From positions 1-64,000 of the forward strand of contig JABCPU010000317.1 in assembly GCA_016800925.1 (NCBI GenBank): 64,000 nt of DNA, written 5' to 3'. Under the pieces are notes generated by a model that had not been told where the DNA came from, made no database searches, and saw only the letters and a program-made list of their open reading frames with translations. The DNA comes from Suillus spraguei (taxonomy: Eukaryota; Basidiomycota; Agaricomycetes; Boletales; Suillaceae). Of this stretch, positions 10,785-22,527 are shown piece by piece. The position numbers and the translations under genes were made by a program. How positions within the stretch are numbered: position 1 is the first letter of the stretch; each line of letters begins with the position of its first letter.

Positions 10785-11848
10785 ATGCCGTTCCAAAAAA
10801 TCAGTCGTGATGTCAAACTTGCAGCTGTCAAGCTTCATGAACAGAACATACTCTCTCTCGAACAAATACTTGACTGTGTCGGCTTCTCAGAACATACATT
10901 TTGGCGCATGATCAAACTTTGGCGTGAAACAGGGGATGTTGTTCGACACAGCTACGGTGCTTCTGGCCGTCCTCGAACACTCAATTTTGACGATGTGAAC
11001 TATCTACTTTGACTTGTGAAACACCGTCCCGACTGGTTCCTTGATGAACTCCCACTCTTACTCAGCGATAACAGATTCATTTCCGTTCACTATATGACCA
11101 TCTACCGAGAGCTTTCACACGCTGGAATTTCCCGCAAAAAGCTGAAGAAGATTGCAAAAGAAAGAAATGAGGCCAAGCGGGCAGATTTTATCAGGAGAAT
11201 GGCACAATATGAACCTGAGGAGCTTGGATTTCCGGATGAGACGTCGAAAGATGAGAGGACATTAGGAAGAATCAATGGGAGGTCATTGAAAGGCACTCAT
11301 GCTGTGAAGAAACAGGTTTTCGTCCGTGGGCATCGCTTATCTGGACTTGGGCTGCTCACTATTGATGGCATGGTGGCTATCTCTATTGTCGAGGGTTCAT
11401 TCACTGCAGCAACATTCAAAACATTTATCGAAGAGGATGTTGCCAGTGTTTTTTCATCACTCCCAGTAGAACATCTCTCATATTCTACTAGCTGCCATTA
11501 TGCACCCCATACCCAGGTAAATTGAGTGTACTCATCATGGACAATGCCAAGATACACTATGGAGAAGGTATTGCAGAACTCATTCGTGAAACTGGTAGGT
11601 GGCTCAAGTCACTTCTCATATTCACTCATTGAGCATTGGCAGGTGTTCGACTCGAGTATCTACCACCTTATTCCCCCGATCTCAATCCTATTGAAGAAGC
11701 TTTTTCCAAGATCAAGTCCTTCATTCGTTGTAACCAAGAACACTTCTCAGATGATGTCAATGGTATCATATATGACATGTACATCGCGATGGACGTGATC
11801 ACTGACTCTGATGCTGAAGGATACATTATGCATGCTGGTTATTTCTAG
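10785..11848 (+). pseudogene. Tc1/mariner transposase (DD34E), one in-frame stop
   Basis: The start is the ATG at 10785 (MPFQKISRDVKLAAVKLHEQ). A helix-turn-helix region (LEQILDCVGFSEHTFWRMIK) and GRPRTL linker follow. The catalytic domain reads PDETSKDERT (first Asp), then after an intron (11439-11491) LSVLIMDNAKIHYGEGI (second Asp), and after a second intron (11595-11642) YLPPYSPDLNPIEEAFSKIK. There are 34 residues between the second Asp and the Glu. The only obvious lesion is a TGA at 11011-11013, before LVKHRPDWFLDELP. Without it the chain would be about 325 residues, normal for the family. It cuts and pastes the element at TA sites. Confidence 0.9.
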
Positions 11849-11974
11849 ACTCTGATGACAGTGCGAGGTGTATGATTACAGGACTGTTGAGCAATGCAAA
11901 ATGAAACACGATGATGTCTAGACACAAGTACAAAAAATGAGAGCAAGCATTCATTTGCAATGACGAGTCCAAAT

Positions 11975-13539
11975 TTACTGGCTCCAATGTTTCATAGCTG
12001 CTTTCATTACAGCAATCTCTCCGAATTTGAAACCCATCTCCCATGATTCCGGAACAACAATGAACGTAAAGTTTCCGCACTCGTATAGCCATTTTCATGC
12101 AGCCTCGTTCGGATTGCATCGCTAAGATTGTATGAAGTACAGAAACCATCCAGAGAAAGGTCGGGGCCATGACGAGAGCCAGGCTGGAGAAGAGAGTGTT
12201 GATCTTGCATTGTAGGAGGTGCATGGCGCTCCTCGGTTGGTTGTATGTTTGTTGGACGGAACACATTGAGTAATTCTGGAGGCATATTGAAGTTGAACAC
12301 CGGAGCAGCTGAGTTGCTAGCAATTGGTTGGTTATGATTCGCAAGGCGACGCTGAAGCAGCGGAGACAGCTCGTTGACTTGCTGACCCGGTATCATATTG
12401 AATTTATGGTGGTTAGGTGGTGATTCCATGTTTGTGAGACTATCATCCTTGTTCTGTCAAAGAGCCGAGAATTGCATGAATAACTAGCAAACTGATACAG
12501 ACATGATTGAGAGAGTACCCAAGCAGCTGCCCACACAGCGAAGTGATCATGCCCGAGTGGAAAGTGTTCAGAGTGCTCGGCATGCACAAAACAATGGTCT
12601 GAGCAGCATCCTGCTTTCGAACACATCCAACGATTCTGGAGAAGCTGATTTTTGAGTTTATCTTTGTGTTGAGCACAGTCTCGATCATTGACTTCGGCTT
12701 CTTCTGCAACTGTCATTTATATAATGTTCAGGCATGAAAGACGTCAATTACTTACCTCAGCCTTCAATTTCTTTTTCGCCTGGTCATCTTCGTTGCCAGT
12801 GTTGGTATTCTCACTCTCACTATCTTGGCTCTCGTCTGAGTCCTCACTATTCTTCTTCGAGGACTTGGTTTTCTGTGACAATGTTAGTGCATACATTGAC
12901 TCAAAAGCATGCATGTACCTTGTTTTTCAGCAGACGAGCCTTAATCATAATATTCACCGAGGGAGTCTTTTGCTTTGATGCATGGTCAAGAAGAAACTGA
13001 TAATCTGCAGGTGAACATAGTGGCATAGAAGATGTTTGGGTCCGTGGTATGGTCCATGCAATAGAATAGTGTTCGAAGGCAATCGTCTTCGGTTTCAGAC
13101 CCTCTGAGATCTTTTCGAGAATTTGTGCTTTGATTGTGTCGAACTCAAGCTCAGGGGAAAGCACCAAGAATGCGTTGATCGATTTTCGTTGTTTTTCGGC
13201 CTTTTGCATCTGGGTAATCAAGTACATAGTGAGATAGTATGTAATGGCTGATTTCTTCGGTTCGTTGTGCGCATTGACAGTTTCGGCTGTGTCAGAAGCT
13301 TCACAAAGTCAGATACTTTGAGTACTACTCTACTAATCCAGACGCATATACTCACGTTTGGCTTGGGCTGGCTGCTTGCCACGAGGACGTCCTCGTTTCT
13401 TTGCAGGCTGTTTCGCAGCTGGTGAAGGCTCTGTTTTGTTGTCTGGGCTTGTGTCTGTAAGAAGACTGGGAACGGTCGGAAATATTTCACTTTCAGTTTC
13501 GACAGCAGTGTCAGAAAGTTCGTCGAAGATGGAAGACAT
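11975..13539 (-). pseudogene. Mariner-borne accessory gene: AT-hook, Cys/His and SAM-like protein
   Basis: The first exon (from ATG 13539) is acidic and ends in an AT-hook (KKRGRPRGKQ). The second exon, after an intron at about 13284-13367, holds a conserved-looking helical region (IAWTIPRTQTSSMPL, DYQFLLDHASKQKTPS). A short acidic/lysine exon follows (SEDSDESQDSESE). The next exon has a Cys/His cluster (RWMCSKAGCCSDHCFVHAEH, then HFPLGHDHFAVWAAAW), and the last (PPNHHKFNMIPG) ends in a SAM-like helical domain (GFKFGEIAVMKAAMKHW). The frame does not match across the third intron and shifts again near 12070, so this copy is probably dead. It converges on the transposase with 126 bp between stops. 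I do not know a named family. Confidence 0.65.
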
Positions 13540-13625
13540 GGTGAGAGTAATTGATAAGATGATAATAAGCTAGGGGAAGACATGACGCATCGAGATGCGA
13601 TTGTATTTTGGTGGTCAATGATCTT

Positions 13626-13688
13626 CTAATTTAATTTCCTAATGTATTCAAATCACGCGCGTACTGTCGACCTTTTTGCACACAGCTG
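13626..13688 (-). repeat. Right terminal inverted repeat of the mariner element
   Basis: Reverse complement of 10673-10735 with few mismatches. Bordered outside by TA (13689-13690). Confidence 0.88.
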
Positions 13689-13690
13689 TA

Positions 13691-14678
13691 AGTGACAAAT
13701 AAAGTAAGATAAGCAACTGGTAGTTTTCCTGATAGGCTGCAGCGCTACAACTGCAACAAATTGTTGCATCAAAATGACAAGGGCGCCTGCTATAATAGCA
13801 ACCATCCATGGTCATGTATTAGCAAATCAAATTCCTCGTAGTATACATGATCATGTTTGGTAGAAGCATAACGATATCCTTCCATAGTTATTACAGCCAC
13901 AATATCAAGGAATCAAGCGTTCACCAGGCAATTCTACTGCACTTGCATTATCTTTTGCCGAGCGGCCTCCGCTGACACTACACAACTATCCACTAGGATC
14001 TATCATCAAGACATATAGCACTGCTCCACAGGGAGGCAAAGTATTCGACATATTCAACTCTGACTCGACCAAAACAACCATTACTCCCAGCTGCCCCCCC
14101 ATCGCTGTTTTGAAGAGTCGCTCCTTCGAAGTTGCCGGCCACTGCCGGAGCTCGATGCTGGCCAATGCTGACCATACAAGTGCTGCTGTACTTCAACACC
14201 AGTGGAAATGAGGATTCTATGCGTACCACTCTGATCGTGATTGCATGCTCGAGCTCCAAACTTACCTGCGATCGTGAGGCGCACTGGAATCAAATTATTC
14301 AAGCTCCGACCCTACAAGTGCATCGTCAGTGGCCGTCATAAACAAGAGCATTGACATTGTGAGACCCGACAGAGCGTAGCATTTACAGCAATCACACCAC
14401 TCCTTGATGGAACGCTAATCATTAATTATGTTTGACTGTCCCCCATCGACACGTCCGACAACGAACAACGTCGACCCCGGAAAATACCGCCAAGCGCGCG
14501 ACTCGGATCTTGCTAAGGGTCTTGAGGCTAGCCTTGTGATCGCTTGGTCCTTATAAACTTTTGTTTTTCCTTCTTGTTTCACCTAAATATTAGTAGCCTC
14601 GAAAAAGATTCCCTCGTCAACCCCACACTCACCTTACCCGCTGATGCTTTGACTTTCCACTCACTGTTAACCTTCAAA
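13691..14678. other. Intergenic stretch, possible unrecognised relic
   Basis: No recognisable gene. A plus-strand frame around 13990-14210 reads plausibly (GSIIKTYSTAPQGGKVFDIF) but is short, unmatched and broken. The last 100 bp before 14679 are C/T-rich, as usual before a basidiomycete start codon. Confidence 0.4.
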
Positions 14679-16544
14679 ATGTCGTCAGCACCTTCTAACA
14701 AATTTTTGCCGAGCCCAAAGACAGTTATTGTACGTGTGTCCGTCGGATTATCTTCGTTATGTCCTGTACCGATTCCTCGCCTTCTTAGATCTTAGGATGT
14801 CTGTTTAGGTGAGCATTCCAACAGCTGTACTTGCGTGACGGTAATTTCACGGCGTCGGCTATAGCGGTGGCCAGGTCAGTTCTCTTAATAGTATTAGTAT
14901 CGTTCACATTACTGACTCATTTCCCTTTTTCTCAGTCAAAACTTGTTTGGCGTAGCCAAAGGTCCTATTCATCTCATTCAGGCAGGGCTCATTAACCAGG
15001 TTGAAGAACTCGGATGGCGCGTCGTTTTTGATGGACACCACCAATTTGAGTTCCCCCACCCGATGGCATCCAAGTTATTGCAACAACTGATCCCGCTGTC
15101 GATACGTGATGTGCATCCATCGCGAGGTGGAGAAGTCCTTTGCTCGTTGCACAGGTCTGCGAGAGTGTTGCATCCGCCGTGCACGCTCATGCAGAGATGG
15201 GGCACCTCCCCGTTACGCTTGGCGGAGACCATTCCTTAACCATGACCACTATCTCAGCCACCCTGAGGTGAGCATTTCCAGTTAGACGAGTTGCTTCCAC
15301 TGTGGTGATATCATATGCGCCGAGCGTATGACCAAGCTTGTGTCACTTGGATAGACGTCCATGCAGATATCAACACGATTTACTCTACCGACAGTGGAAA
15401 CATCCACGGCATGCCTCTTTCCTTTCTCCTTAAAATCAACCCCCTGCTCCATTCCCAGACTCAGTCGTTGCAAAGTTCGACTGGGTCGCTCACCTCCCTG
15501 CTAAGCGTCTCGTCTACATCGGTTTGCGGCACGTGGACAAGGATGAGAAGGAGATCTTGAAGAAACAAGTTTTTTAGCATACATGAGGTTGATCGGTAAG
15601 TTTAGGTCTTAGTGGAGACAAGACCGCTCAGCTGAATGTACTTCACCTAGCTATGGCATTGGCAAGGTGGTCGAACGCAAAGTGACCGTCCTATTCATCT
15701 GAGCTTTGATATTTACGTACTCGACCCGAGCGTTGCGCCTAGCACGGGCACACCAGTGAGTATTACGGTATCTTGGCACATACTTTTTTAAGTGGGATGA
15801 AGTCAGCCGTGCGAGCTGAGCGCTTTGAGTGACTTAGTGCGTGCTGGAAAAAAAGACCTTCGTTGGTTGAAGATGCCAGAATGTCCACAAAAATGGCCAT
15901 AATTCCCTATGCGTCCCGGCCCTGAAGGGGGCTTAGACACGCCACATATGTAATAAACATATGTTGGCCTGTGCAGACGCTTTGTAGTGCACATACATGC
16001 CTTGTGTGGTTGGGACGTCTTGGAAGCATGGCGCTTTGATCTTTGGCAGGAATGTCCAAGCCCACGGCGGGCAGATATTCTATTCCCAAACAAATTAATT
16101 TCAAGTTAAATTAAATGCCAAGTCAGTGAGCAAAACTAACCGAAATCACGCAGGTGCGAGGCGGGCTCACTTTCCGTGAAGGACACTACTAATCTGTGAG
16201 GCGATTCATAAGACCAGGTTACTCGTCGCGCTTGATTTGATGGTACGTGTCTTACCTACATCTTGACTCGCATTGATGTGATTTACCGCATGCAGGAGGT
16301 TAAACCCCGTGCTTGCTGACGCTGAGAGTGTGCGCCGGACGGTTACAGTGGGGTGCTCATCGGTCCGCTCTGCTTTTGGTAAGTGGTCCATCTGGTTGCA
16401 CGTTGTTTGCGCAGTGGTCCACTGTCTTTGAATGGGTATACACGACAAAACGTGCACTTTGGGGTACCCACAGGGACTACCTACAACGTGGGTCATCAAT
16501 GATGCTCACTATCTGTTTTGTCCACAGGCGAAACCCTTCTCTGA
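14679..16544 (+). pseudogene. Arginase, decayed copy
   Basis: Arginase hydrolyses L-arginine to ornithine and urea with a two-manganese centre. Recognisable blocks run in order: MSSAPSNKFLPSPKTVIV; FGVAKGPIHLIQAGLINQVE with ELGWRVVFDGHHQF; GHLPVTLGGDHSLT (metal-binding His); TWIDVHADINTIYSTDSGNI (DAHAD motif changed to DVHAD); KRLVYIGLRHVDKDEKEIL; YGIGKVVER; VLDPSVAPSTGTP; VRGGLTFREGHY; LLVALDLM; PVLADAESVRRTVTVGCS; and GETLL at the end. Joining them needs several frame changes, there are stops near 14850, and the intron before VRGGLTF is about 400 bp instead of about 55. The gene is clearly recognisable but not expressible as one chain. Confidence 0.85.
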
Positions 16545-17383
16545 GTTGCAAGTGTCGTAAACTACTGTGGATGTGACGTGAATGTGATCTAGTGAGAGTG
16601 AGTGGTTATCTGCTTGTTAAGCACACATGATGATCAACTTCTAAACTTTAGGTAACAAGTGACTGAGTGAAGGGAATCGGGTACACGCGCCTGTCACGTG
16701 CCACACTGTTAGATGTGATATCCCTTAATTGAATCGTCGATCATGCAGCCCCTGTCTGATGTGTTCGTGTTGATAGATTTTTATGAATCAAATTATCGAG
16801 TATCCAATGTCCAATGTCAATGGCTACCTTCAGCATCTGGAGAAAATGACAAGTCCCTACGCACGAAGAAAAATTCATGAGCAGTCGCAGCCAAAGACGA
16901 AAATAAATCTGAAATTGCAATGCAGCGCGTCGCGTCACGTCCAACGTTGTTACGCAAATAAGTAATAAGTAATTCTCTTGAAATATTCGGAGTTTCCGAG
17001 GTTGACAATACGACTAATTGAGTCTTCCACAGTTGCATGGGGAAATCTCCGGGTGGGCTGCGTGTTGTGCCATTGTCCGTTGAAGAAATATACGATCTGT
17101 GGGCCCTCCCCTTTGTGAACTTGCTTTGCGAGGATAAAATATACCATGGTCCACACCTGGCCACAGTCGCTTTACATTGCTTGCCACTTGAAGCAATAGT
17201 TCAACAATTTAAATACCGAGCACTTGTGTCTCTTCGCCTTCCTCATCACTCTCATCCACTGCTCACTTTTCATATCTAACTTGTGTACTGTAAGATACTC
17301 ACCTACTTTACATTTCCTTCTGTTACTTACCTGGTCTAACCACACGCTAGGACCTATCGCCAATCAAATATTCTATCATTAAC
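16545..17383. other. Intergenic / upstream region of zinc-finger gene
   Basis: No gene seen. A pyrimidine-rich tract at 17225-17285 (CTTCGCCTTCCTCATCACTC) is typical of basidiomycete promoters and leaders. Confidence 0.4.
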
Positions 17384-19388
17384 ATGTCTAACGATGGAGC
17401 ATTCAGCGGCCTGCCCATCCCAAACAATTCGTACACAGGAAATCCACCTATCGTTCCAAATGACACGGTCGTTGCGACAGCCCAGTGGGCACAGCCCCAG
17501 CTTCAAGGTACAGGAGGCCAGCCACCTCTCCCATTGCAGCAACCGCCTCAACAATTCAATTACCGACCGCCTCAGCCCCACCCCCAGTTCCAGCCTCAGC
17601 CTCGGACTGAACCCCAGCCCCAGCATTATCCACAGGCGCAACTTTAAATGTAGCCGGTATTCCAGGTCAGAATATCGCTCCTCCTGCTATTAACGCCTTT
17701 AATGCCGTTGCAGATGAATATAGACCTCCAGGAATGCCGGTTCAGACATGGAATGTCAATTTTCATGCCCAAGCTCCACCCCTCGACATCCCTCAGCTGT
17801 GGGCAGCTTACGGTCAACATTTGCCCGCACCAAACTATTACGGTGGCTACCCCGGACCTCAGACTTACGGGCCACCTCATTACGGCCAAATGCACGCCCC
17901 CGCTGCTCCTCAGATGCACCCCACCGGTGCTCCCCAGTTGCACGTCGACGCCGCTCCTCAGGCATATGCTCCTGCAATGCATAACCAGGAAGTGCCGCAG
18001 GCGCCTCCGCACACTTTCCTCCTGTGCCTTTTGCTGGGCCACAATATTACCAGCAACAGTACCAACAAGCAGCACCTATGGTGCCATCCGCAGGCCCAGC
18101 GGAGGGGAGTTTTACACGCAGTTTGAAGAGGAAGGCGGTAGGTGATGCTGAAACGCCACAGCAAAAGCAAAAGCGTCATCGTCCTCAAGGCGATCCAGAT
18201 TTTGTGAGTCAATTTTATTTCTCTAGTTCTCGCCATCCCGCTGACGGCTGTTTTATCAGGAGCTGGTTCAACCTGGGGCAGATGGGAAACCGAGGTGGAA
18301 ATGTCTTAAGTTGGCATGCGCGCATGTCAACCCGATGCTAGAAGTCAGCATTCATAAGCATGTAACGGCGACGAGGTCGCACCAGCAAGGCTCTGCTGTA
18401 CCGCAGGCCGAGTACGTTTGTCCATCATGCAACCATTCGTGAGTACTCCCTCATTTCAAATGCGATGAGATGTTGATTTTTATAGTTTTAAACGCAAAGA
18501 TGCGTTAGACAGACACAGGCCAAGTGGCCAATGTGTGAAAAATCGACAAAAGTTACACTTAGAAGGCACACAAGCAAACGTTCAAGTGGCTGGAACTAGC
18601 ACGATCGCTGCTGTGCCATCTTTTTCAGGCTCTGCAGCGAGCTCTGAGACTCAACAACTTTCGCTCTTGCCTGTGGCTACACCGACTGATGTTCATGCCG
18701 CTGGGAGTAGCACGTCTCAGGCTGCGGCCCCCGTTGCAATGCATCAGCAGCACCAATTTACCTTCAGAGTCCACGGACCTGAACCGAGCTCGGTGATCCA
18801 ACATTCCGGTGTGCAGGCCACACAAACTGGAGGAACGTGGATGATTCCACGCACTTCGTATGCGCAACAGGAAGTTCTATCTTTCCCCGTGCAACCCAAC
18901 GTTCAAAACGCAGAAACGTCGATCCAGCAGCCAGCTGCCGCGCGTCCTTCATCTGCCACCGAGGCAGATTTTTCGACCACGGACCAGACTTCTGCTCCCT
19001 TCCCATCTGCAACACCATATTCCAGCAACGGTTTACCGTTTGTCGCGGGCGACTTTTCATTGTCAATATTTGAGCGGGCCGCTAAGTCTTTGACTCCCTC
19101 CCCCTCCGAGGATGTTGAAGATTCATCTGGCGATCTATTTTCCGCCCCCGCATCACCTGTACGCCATCTTCTAGCAATTCCTCGCCTGCTACAGACTTTC
19201 TATCTGCAGCGCCTAACGAGACCGCTGCGGGACCGACTCCCTCCCTCTCTGAGGATGTAAATTCCCTCTTTGAGGATGCCAAGGATTCAATGTCTTGGGA
19301 TCTGTTTTCCGCCCCACCCTCTCCAACTGCATCCGAAAAGGAAACCTATTCCTTCTACCTCTATTCGAACCCACCGTCTCCTGGCTGA
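17384..19388 (+). pseudogene. C2H2 zinc-finger protein with Pro/Gln-rich N-terminus, frameshifted
   Basis: Starts MSNDGAFSGLPIPNNSY. It continues as a Pro/Gln/Ala/His-rich low-complexity region (17500-18110), a basic patch (SLKRKAVGDAE, QKQKRHRPQG), a possible degenerate first finger (WKCLKLACAHVNP) and a canonical C2H2 finger (YVCPSCNHS, then KRKDALDRHRPSGQC) split by an intron at about 18439-18485. A long Ser/Thr/Pro tail carries two copies of a SEDV...DLFSAP motif. Three single-base shifts, near 17647, 18020 and 19165, separate four otherwise good frames ending at 19388. The organisation suggests a transcription factor, by inference. It is either dead or carries assembly indels, although nearby long genes have none. 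Confidence 0.7.
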
Positions 19389-20619
19389 GACAGTGATGGA
19401 TGCCCTTGGCCCCCAACGCAAGCGCAGTCGCGCCTTCCCTCATCTCTTTCGATGTCAATATCTTTCTTGCTGGTTAGTTCTTGAATGCCGATACGACTTT
19501 ACGATCTTGTTCAGTTTCATTATCATTATCATTATCACCTTGATTGCCAATATCTGCATACCATCATATCTCACAGTACCAGCGTGCATCATTTATCCGT
19601 CATTTATTTGGAACAGTTACATGTACATGTGTATACGTAATTCCCTATGCGACAATATCATTTTCTTGGCCAACCATCCGAACATGAGGTTTCAAAACTA
19701 CTGCTCAACCGAAAAGTTCAAACTATCTTCTGTTAGACTTCATTGTACGATAATGCATGCGCTCGCAACAGGCATGAATCAATCGATTATCATAAGCTAG
19801 CCTCAGTTTTTTTTCAATTAGAATACATGAAGTTTGCCCAAGTTAGCCTGCCGCAGCAAATTTGATCAAGTTCTACCTCACTGTGACCCTGCCCTGCACA
19901 TTACAAGCTGAAATACATACAAATTCAATACGATACAATGCTGTCATGACGTCCGATTCAGCGCTATCGGGCATCCAAGAAATCTCATGCACGCCTATCA
20001 TGACTACTTATACTTGGTACCATCCGGACTAGGGATGCTTCAAACTACTGTCGAAAGTAGCCTGGAGTATCACGACGATTTGAACTGCTCATCGAACTCC
20101 CGTCCTGTCAACATCCTCCTTATTTCTTGCGTCCGGCACCCATAACCTAGAATCGCGCAAAATCATAGACCTTGTGAGCGATGATTGTGAAATTCAATGT
20201 ATGAATGTAACGATGAGATCTAGATCTGACACAGCGGCACTCCGGGGTAGTAGGAATTCTCATGTCTTCACCTACCACTAAAAAGAAAGGAACGGCAGTA
20301 ATAATACCCTGTCAGAAATTTGAAGGACGGTGTGAGGCGCCATATACTGCCAGGTGGACAGCGAATTATCACTTGTTCGTTGGGTAAGTCATCATTGAAC
20401 TGATGAATAAGTTAGAATGTCATATATGACAATACATAGTACACAATCGCACACATCAGCATAATTCTGCCATCGATCATTACATTATCATGTTTGACCT
20501 TGTAGAGGAAAGAATCGTGCTTCATTTTCACATATCTGCTTCCGATGTCAAAGCTACATCAAGAAAACCCTCCTTCTCCAAGTTCTACAAACGGAGTAGT
20601 AAGTTCAACTCACTCTGCC
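19389..20619. other. Intergenic, no gene recognised
   Basis: A/T-rich sequence with no recognisable gene or repeat. Confidence 0.4.
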
Positions 20620-21960
20620 TGTGGGACTTGAAGTGAGAAACAGATAGGAGAAGACTGGAGAGATGGAAAAAGTACAATGAACAGTATAGCATTGTCTCCG
20701 GACGGGAAGAAAGTGGTTAGTGGAGGTGATGATGGTACAGTGAGGTTGTGGGACATCGACACATACAAGGTCATTGCTAGAATGACGGGGCACACAAAAC
20801 AGGTGGTGTCTGTCTACTGAAGTCGAGATGGTCGGAGAGTGTTAAGCAGATCTGTTGATGAGATTGCAAGGCAATGGGATGTGGAAAGCGGAGAGATAAT
20901 CCTGGAGCCGATTCAAGTAGTGTCACAATGACGGAGTGCGATTGGTGAAGTCGCAATCAAGGTATGTTAGGCGAGTGGGCCACTCGTCCAACATGCCTTG
21001 ATTTGCGACTGGTGCGTGGAGTAACGATGGGTCCAGGCCAAGTTTTCAATAAAAATATGGGACGCAAAGGGAGGCGAGCTTATCGCAATTCTCAAGGGAC
21101 ACACATGTGGTGAATTACTTGGCTTGGACCAAAGACGGAAAAACGCTTATCTCTGAGTTATGAGATCGCTCGATTAGGATATGGAATACAACCAAGTGGG
21201 AGCAGACTGCAGTGCTGAATGAGCACACTTACTGGGTCTTTGGTATTTCAATATCACCAAATGGTCGCATCCTCGCAAGCGCATCGCACGACAAGACAGT
21301 GCGATTGTGGAACCTCGACAATGAACAATCTATCAGTTCGCCCCTCCAGTACGCAGAGGAGGTGAACTGCGTGTCCTTTTCCGCGGATGGAAAGTAGCTT
21401 GACACTGATTGTGATGAGCAATATTCCAGGTGTAAGCGCTGGCAGTGTCAGACTCTAGCATGAATTGAAGGGGCGTTAGCAGTGCGCCCGCAGGTGGAAG
21501 GCTTTTCAGGTAAGGAAGATGCAAAGTGGTTGCGGTGAAATGGACAGGGCATACATGGAAATTAATGTCTGTTTGCTGGAGCCGAGATGGTCAAAGAGTG
21601 TTGACCGGATCTTTTGACGGGACTGCAAGGCAATGGAACATGGAAAGCGAAGAGACAATCCTCGAGCCGATCCTCAAGACAATCGAGACTGGGCACTCAA
21701 TGGTGGGGGCAGCCATCTATTCATCGGACATGAGCTTGATTGTGACTGGTGGATGGGATGGGTGCGCAGCTAATAAACGCCGTGAACACTCCATCAAAAT
21801 TTGGGACGCAAGCTTGTCCCAACTCTCAAAAGGACATACATTTGTTGCTTGGCTTGGCCCAAGGACGAAAAAACGCTTATCTCCGGGTCATGTGATCGCT
21901 TCATTAGGACATGGGAAGGACGGAGTACCATAGTGACTTCTTTTGAAGACTATGAGGGCC
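20620..21960 (+). pseudogene. WD40 repeats of a fungal NLR-type protein, broken
   Basis: At least six WD40 blades are recognisable in three frames. Examples are SIALSPDGKKVVSGGDDGTV with RLWDIDTYKV (20675-20800), SRDGRRVLSRSVDEIARQWD after a stop at 20818, ISISPNGRILASASHDKTV with RLWNLDNEQ (21240-21330), and WSRDGQRVLTGSFDGTARQW (21580-21650). Such arrays form the C-terminal propeller of basidiomycete NACHT-WD40 proteins, which are thought to sense non-self. No NACHT part precedes them here. Two hairpin insertions and several stops interrupt the array. Confidence 0.8.
20949..21010. repeat. Long hairpin inside the WD40 relic
   Basis: A 30 bp arm (AGTCGC...GAGTGG) and its near-perfect reverse complement are separated by one base. 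It lies between two WD40 blades. Confidence 0.85.
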
Positions 21961-22006
21961 TCAGATTTATCAAGTCAATACTTGACCTTGATAAATCTGA
22001 GGCCCT
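21955..22006. repeat. Perfect 20 bp inverted repeat with 12 nt loop
   Basis: AGGGCCTCAGATTTATCAAG at 21955-21974 is exactly complementary to 21987-22006. It lies where the WD40 homology ends. Confidence 0.9.
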
Positions 22007-22007
22007 A

Positions 22008-22065
22008 CCAAACAATCGAAGTAGTGTTTATATTTGAGGTATATATGCTACTTTCGATTGTTTGG
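22008..22065. repeat. Adjacent second hairpin
   Basis: CCAAACAATCGAAGTAG at 22008-22024 pairs with 22048-22065 with one extra base. It starts two bases after the previous hairpin. Confidence 0.8.
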
Positions 22066-22527
22066 TCCGTGCATGCCTAGTAACTCTTTGAGTGAGCGGG
22101 TTTGGGCATCTCGACGACAGTGAATTCTGCATTTATATATTTCTTTAAACATCTCTCGGTGAGCTTCATTGCTTGAACTCCTCACTGATATGCGCGTTAT
22201 ATACAAATGTAGTGACTCCACTTGTCGTCTCAATATTTCTGCTCAAGTTCCGCCTGACGATTGTGATTGCTTTCTAACGTTGTGATATATACATATGTAA
22301 CTTCCATGCTGTGAATCAAGCTTGTTCTATATGCATTCCCCTACATAGCACTTGCACAACCCACGTTAATGCCCATTTAACTGATGATTATCGCTGTATG
22401 TATGTAAGTCCACGTTGCTACCTTGAGCTCATGATCAAGGATATTCGGGACACATTAAATAGGTCTCCTTTCCTCTCTATCTACTTCTCGCACCCACATC
22501 CCTTATCCCAATCTTTGACTGTTTGCA
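22066..22527. other. Region between NLR relics
   Basis: No recognisable gene. A pyrimidine-rich tract just before 22528 looks like a promoter/leader of the next NLR copy. Confidence 0.35.

Larger units (their letters stand above)
10673..13688. mobile_element. Two-gene Tc1/mariner transposon with intact ends
   Basis: The left end (from 10673, CAGCTGTGTGCAGAAAGG) and right end (to 13688, reversed CAGCTGTGTGCAAAAAGG) form terminal inverted repeats of about 60 bp. Matches continue through GACAGTAC-CGCGTGATTTGAATACATT and GAAATTAAATT. The element is flanked by TA at 10671-10672 and 13689-13690, the Tc1/mariner target duplication. At 3.0 kb it is about twice the length needed for a transposase. 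The extra half holds a second, convergent gene on the minus strand, so both genes travel between the same ends. Confidence 0.88.
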
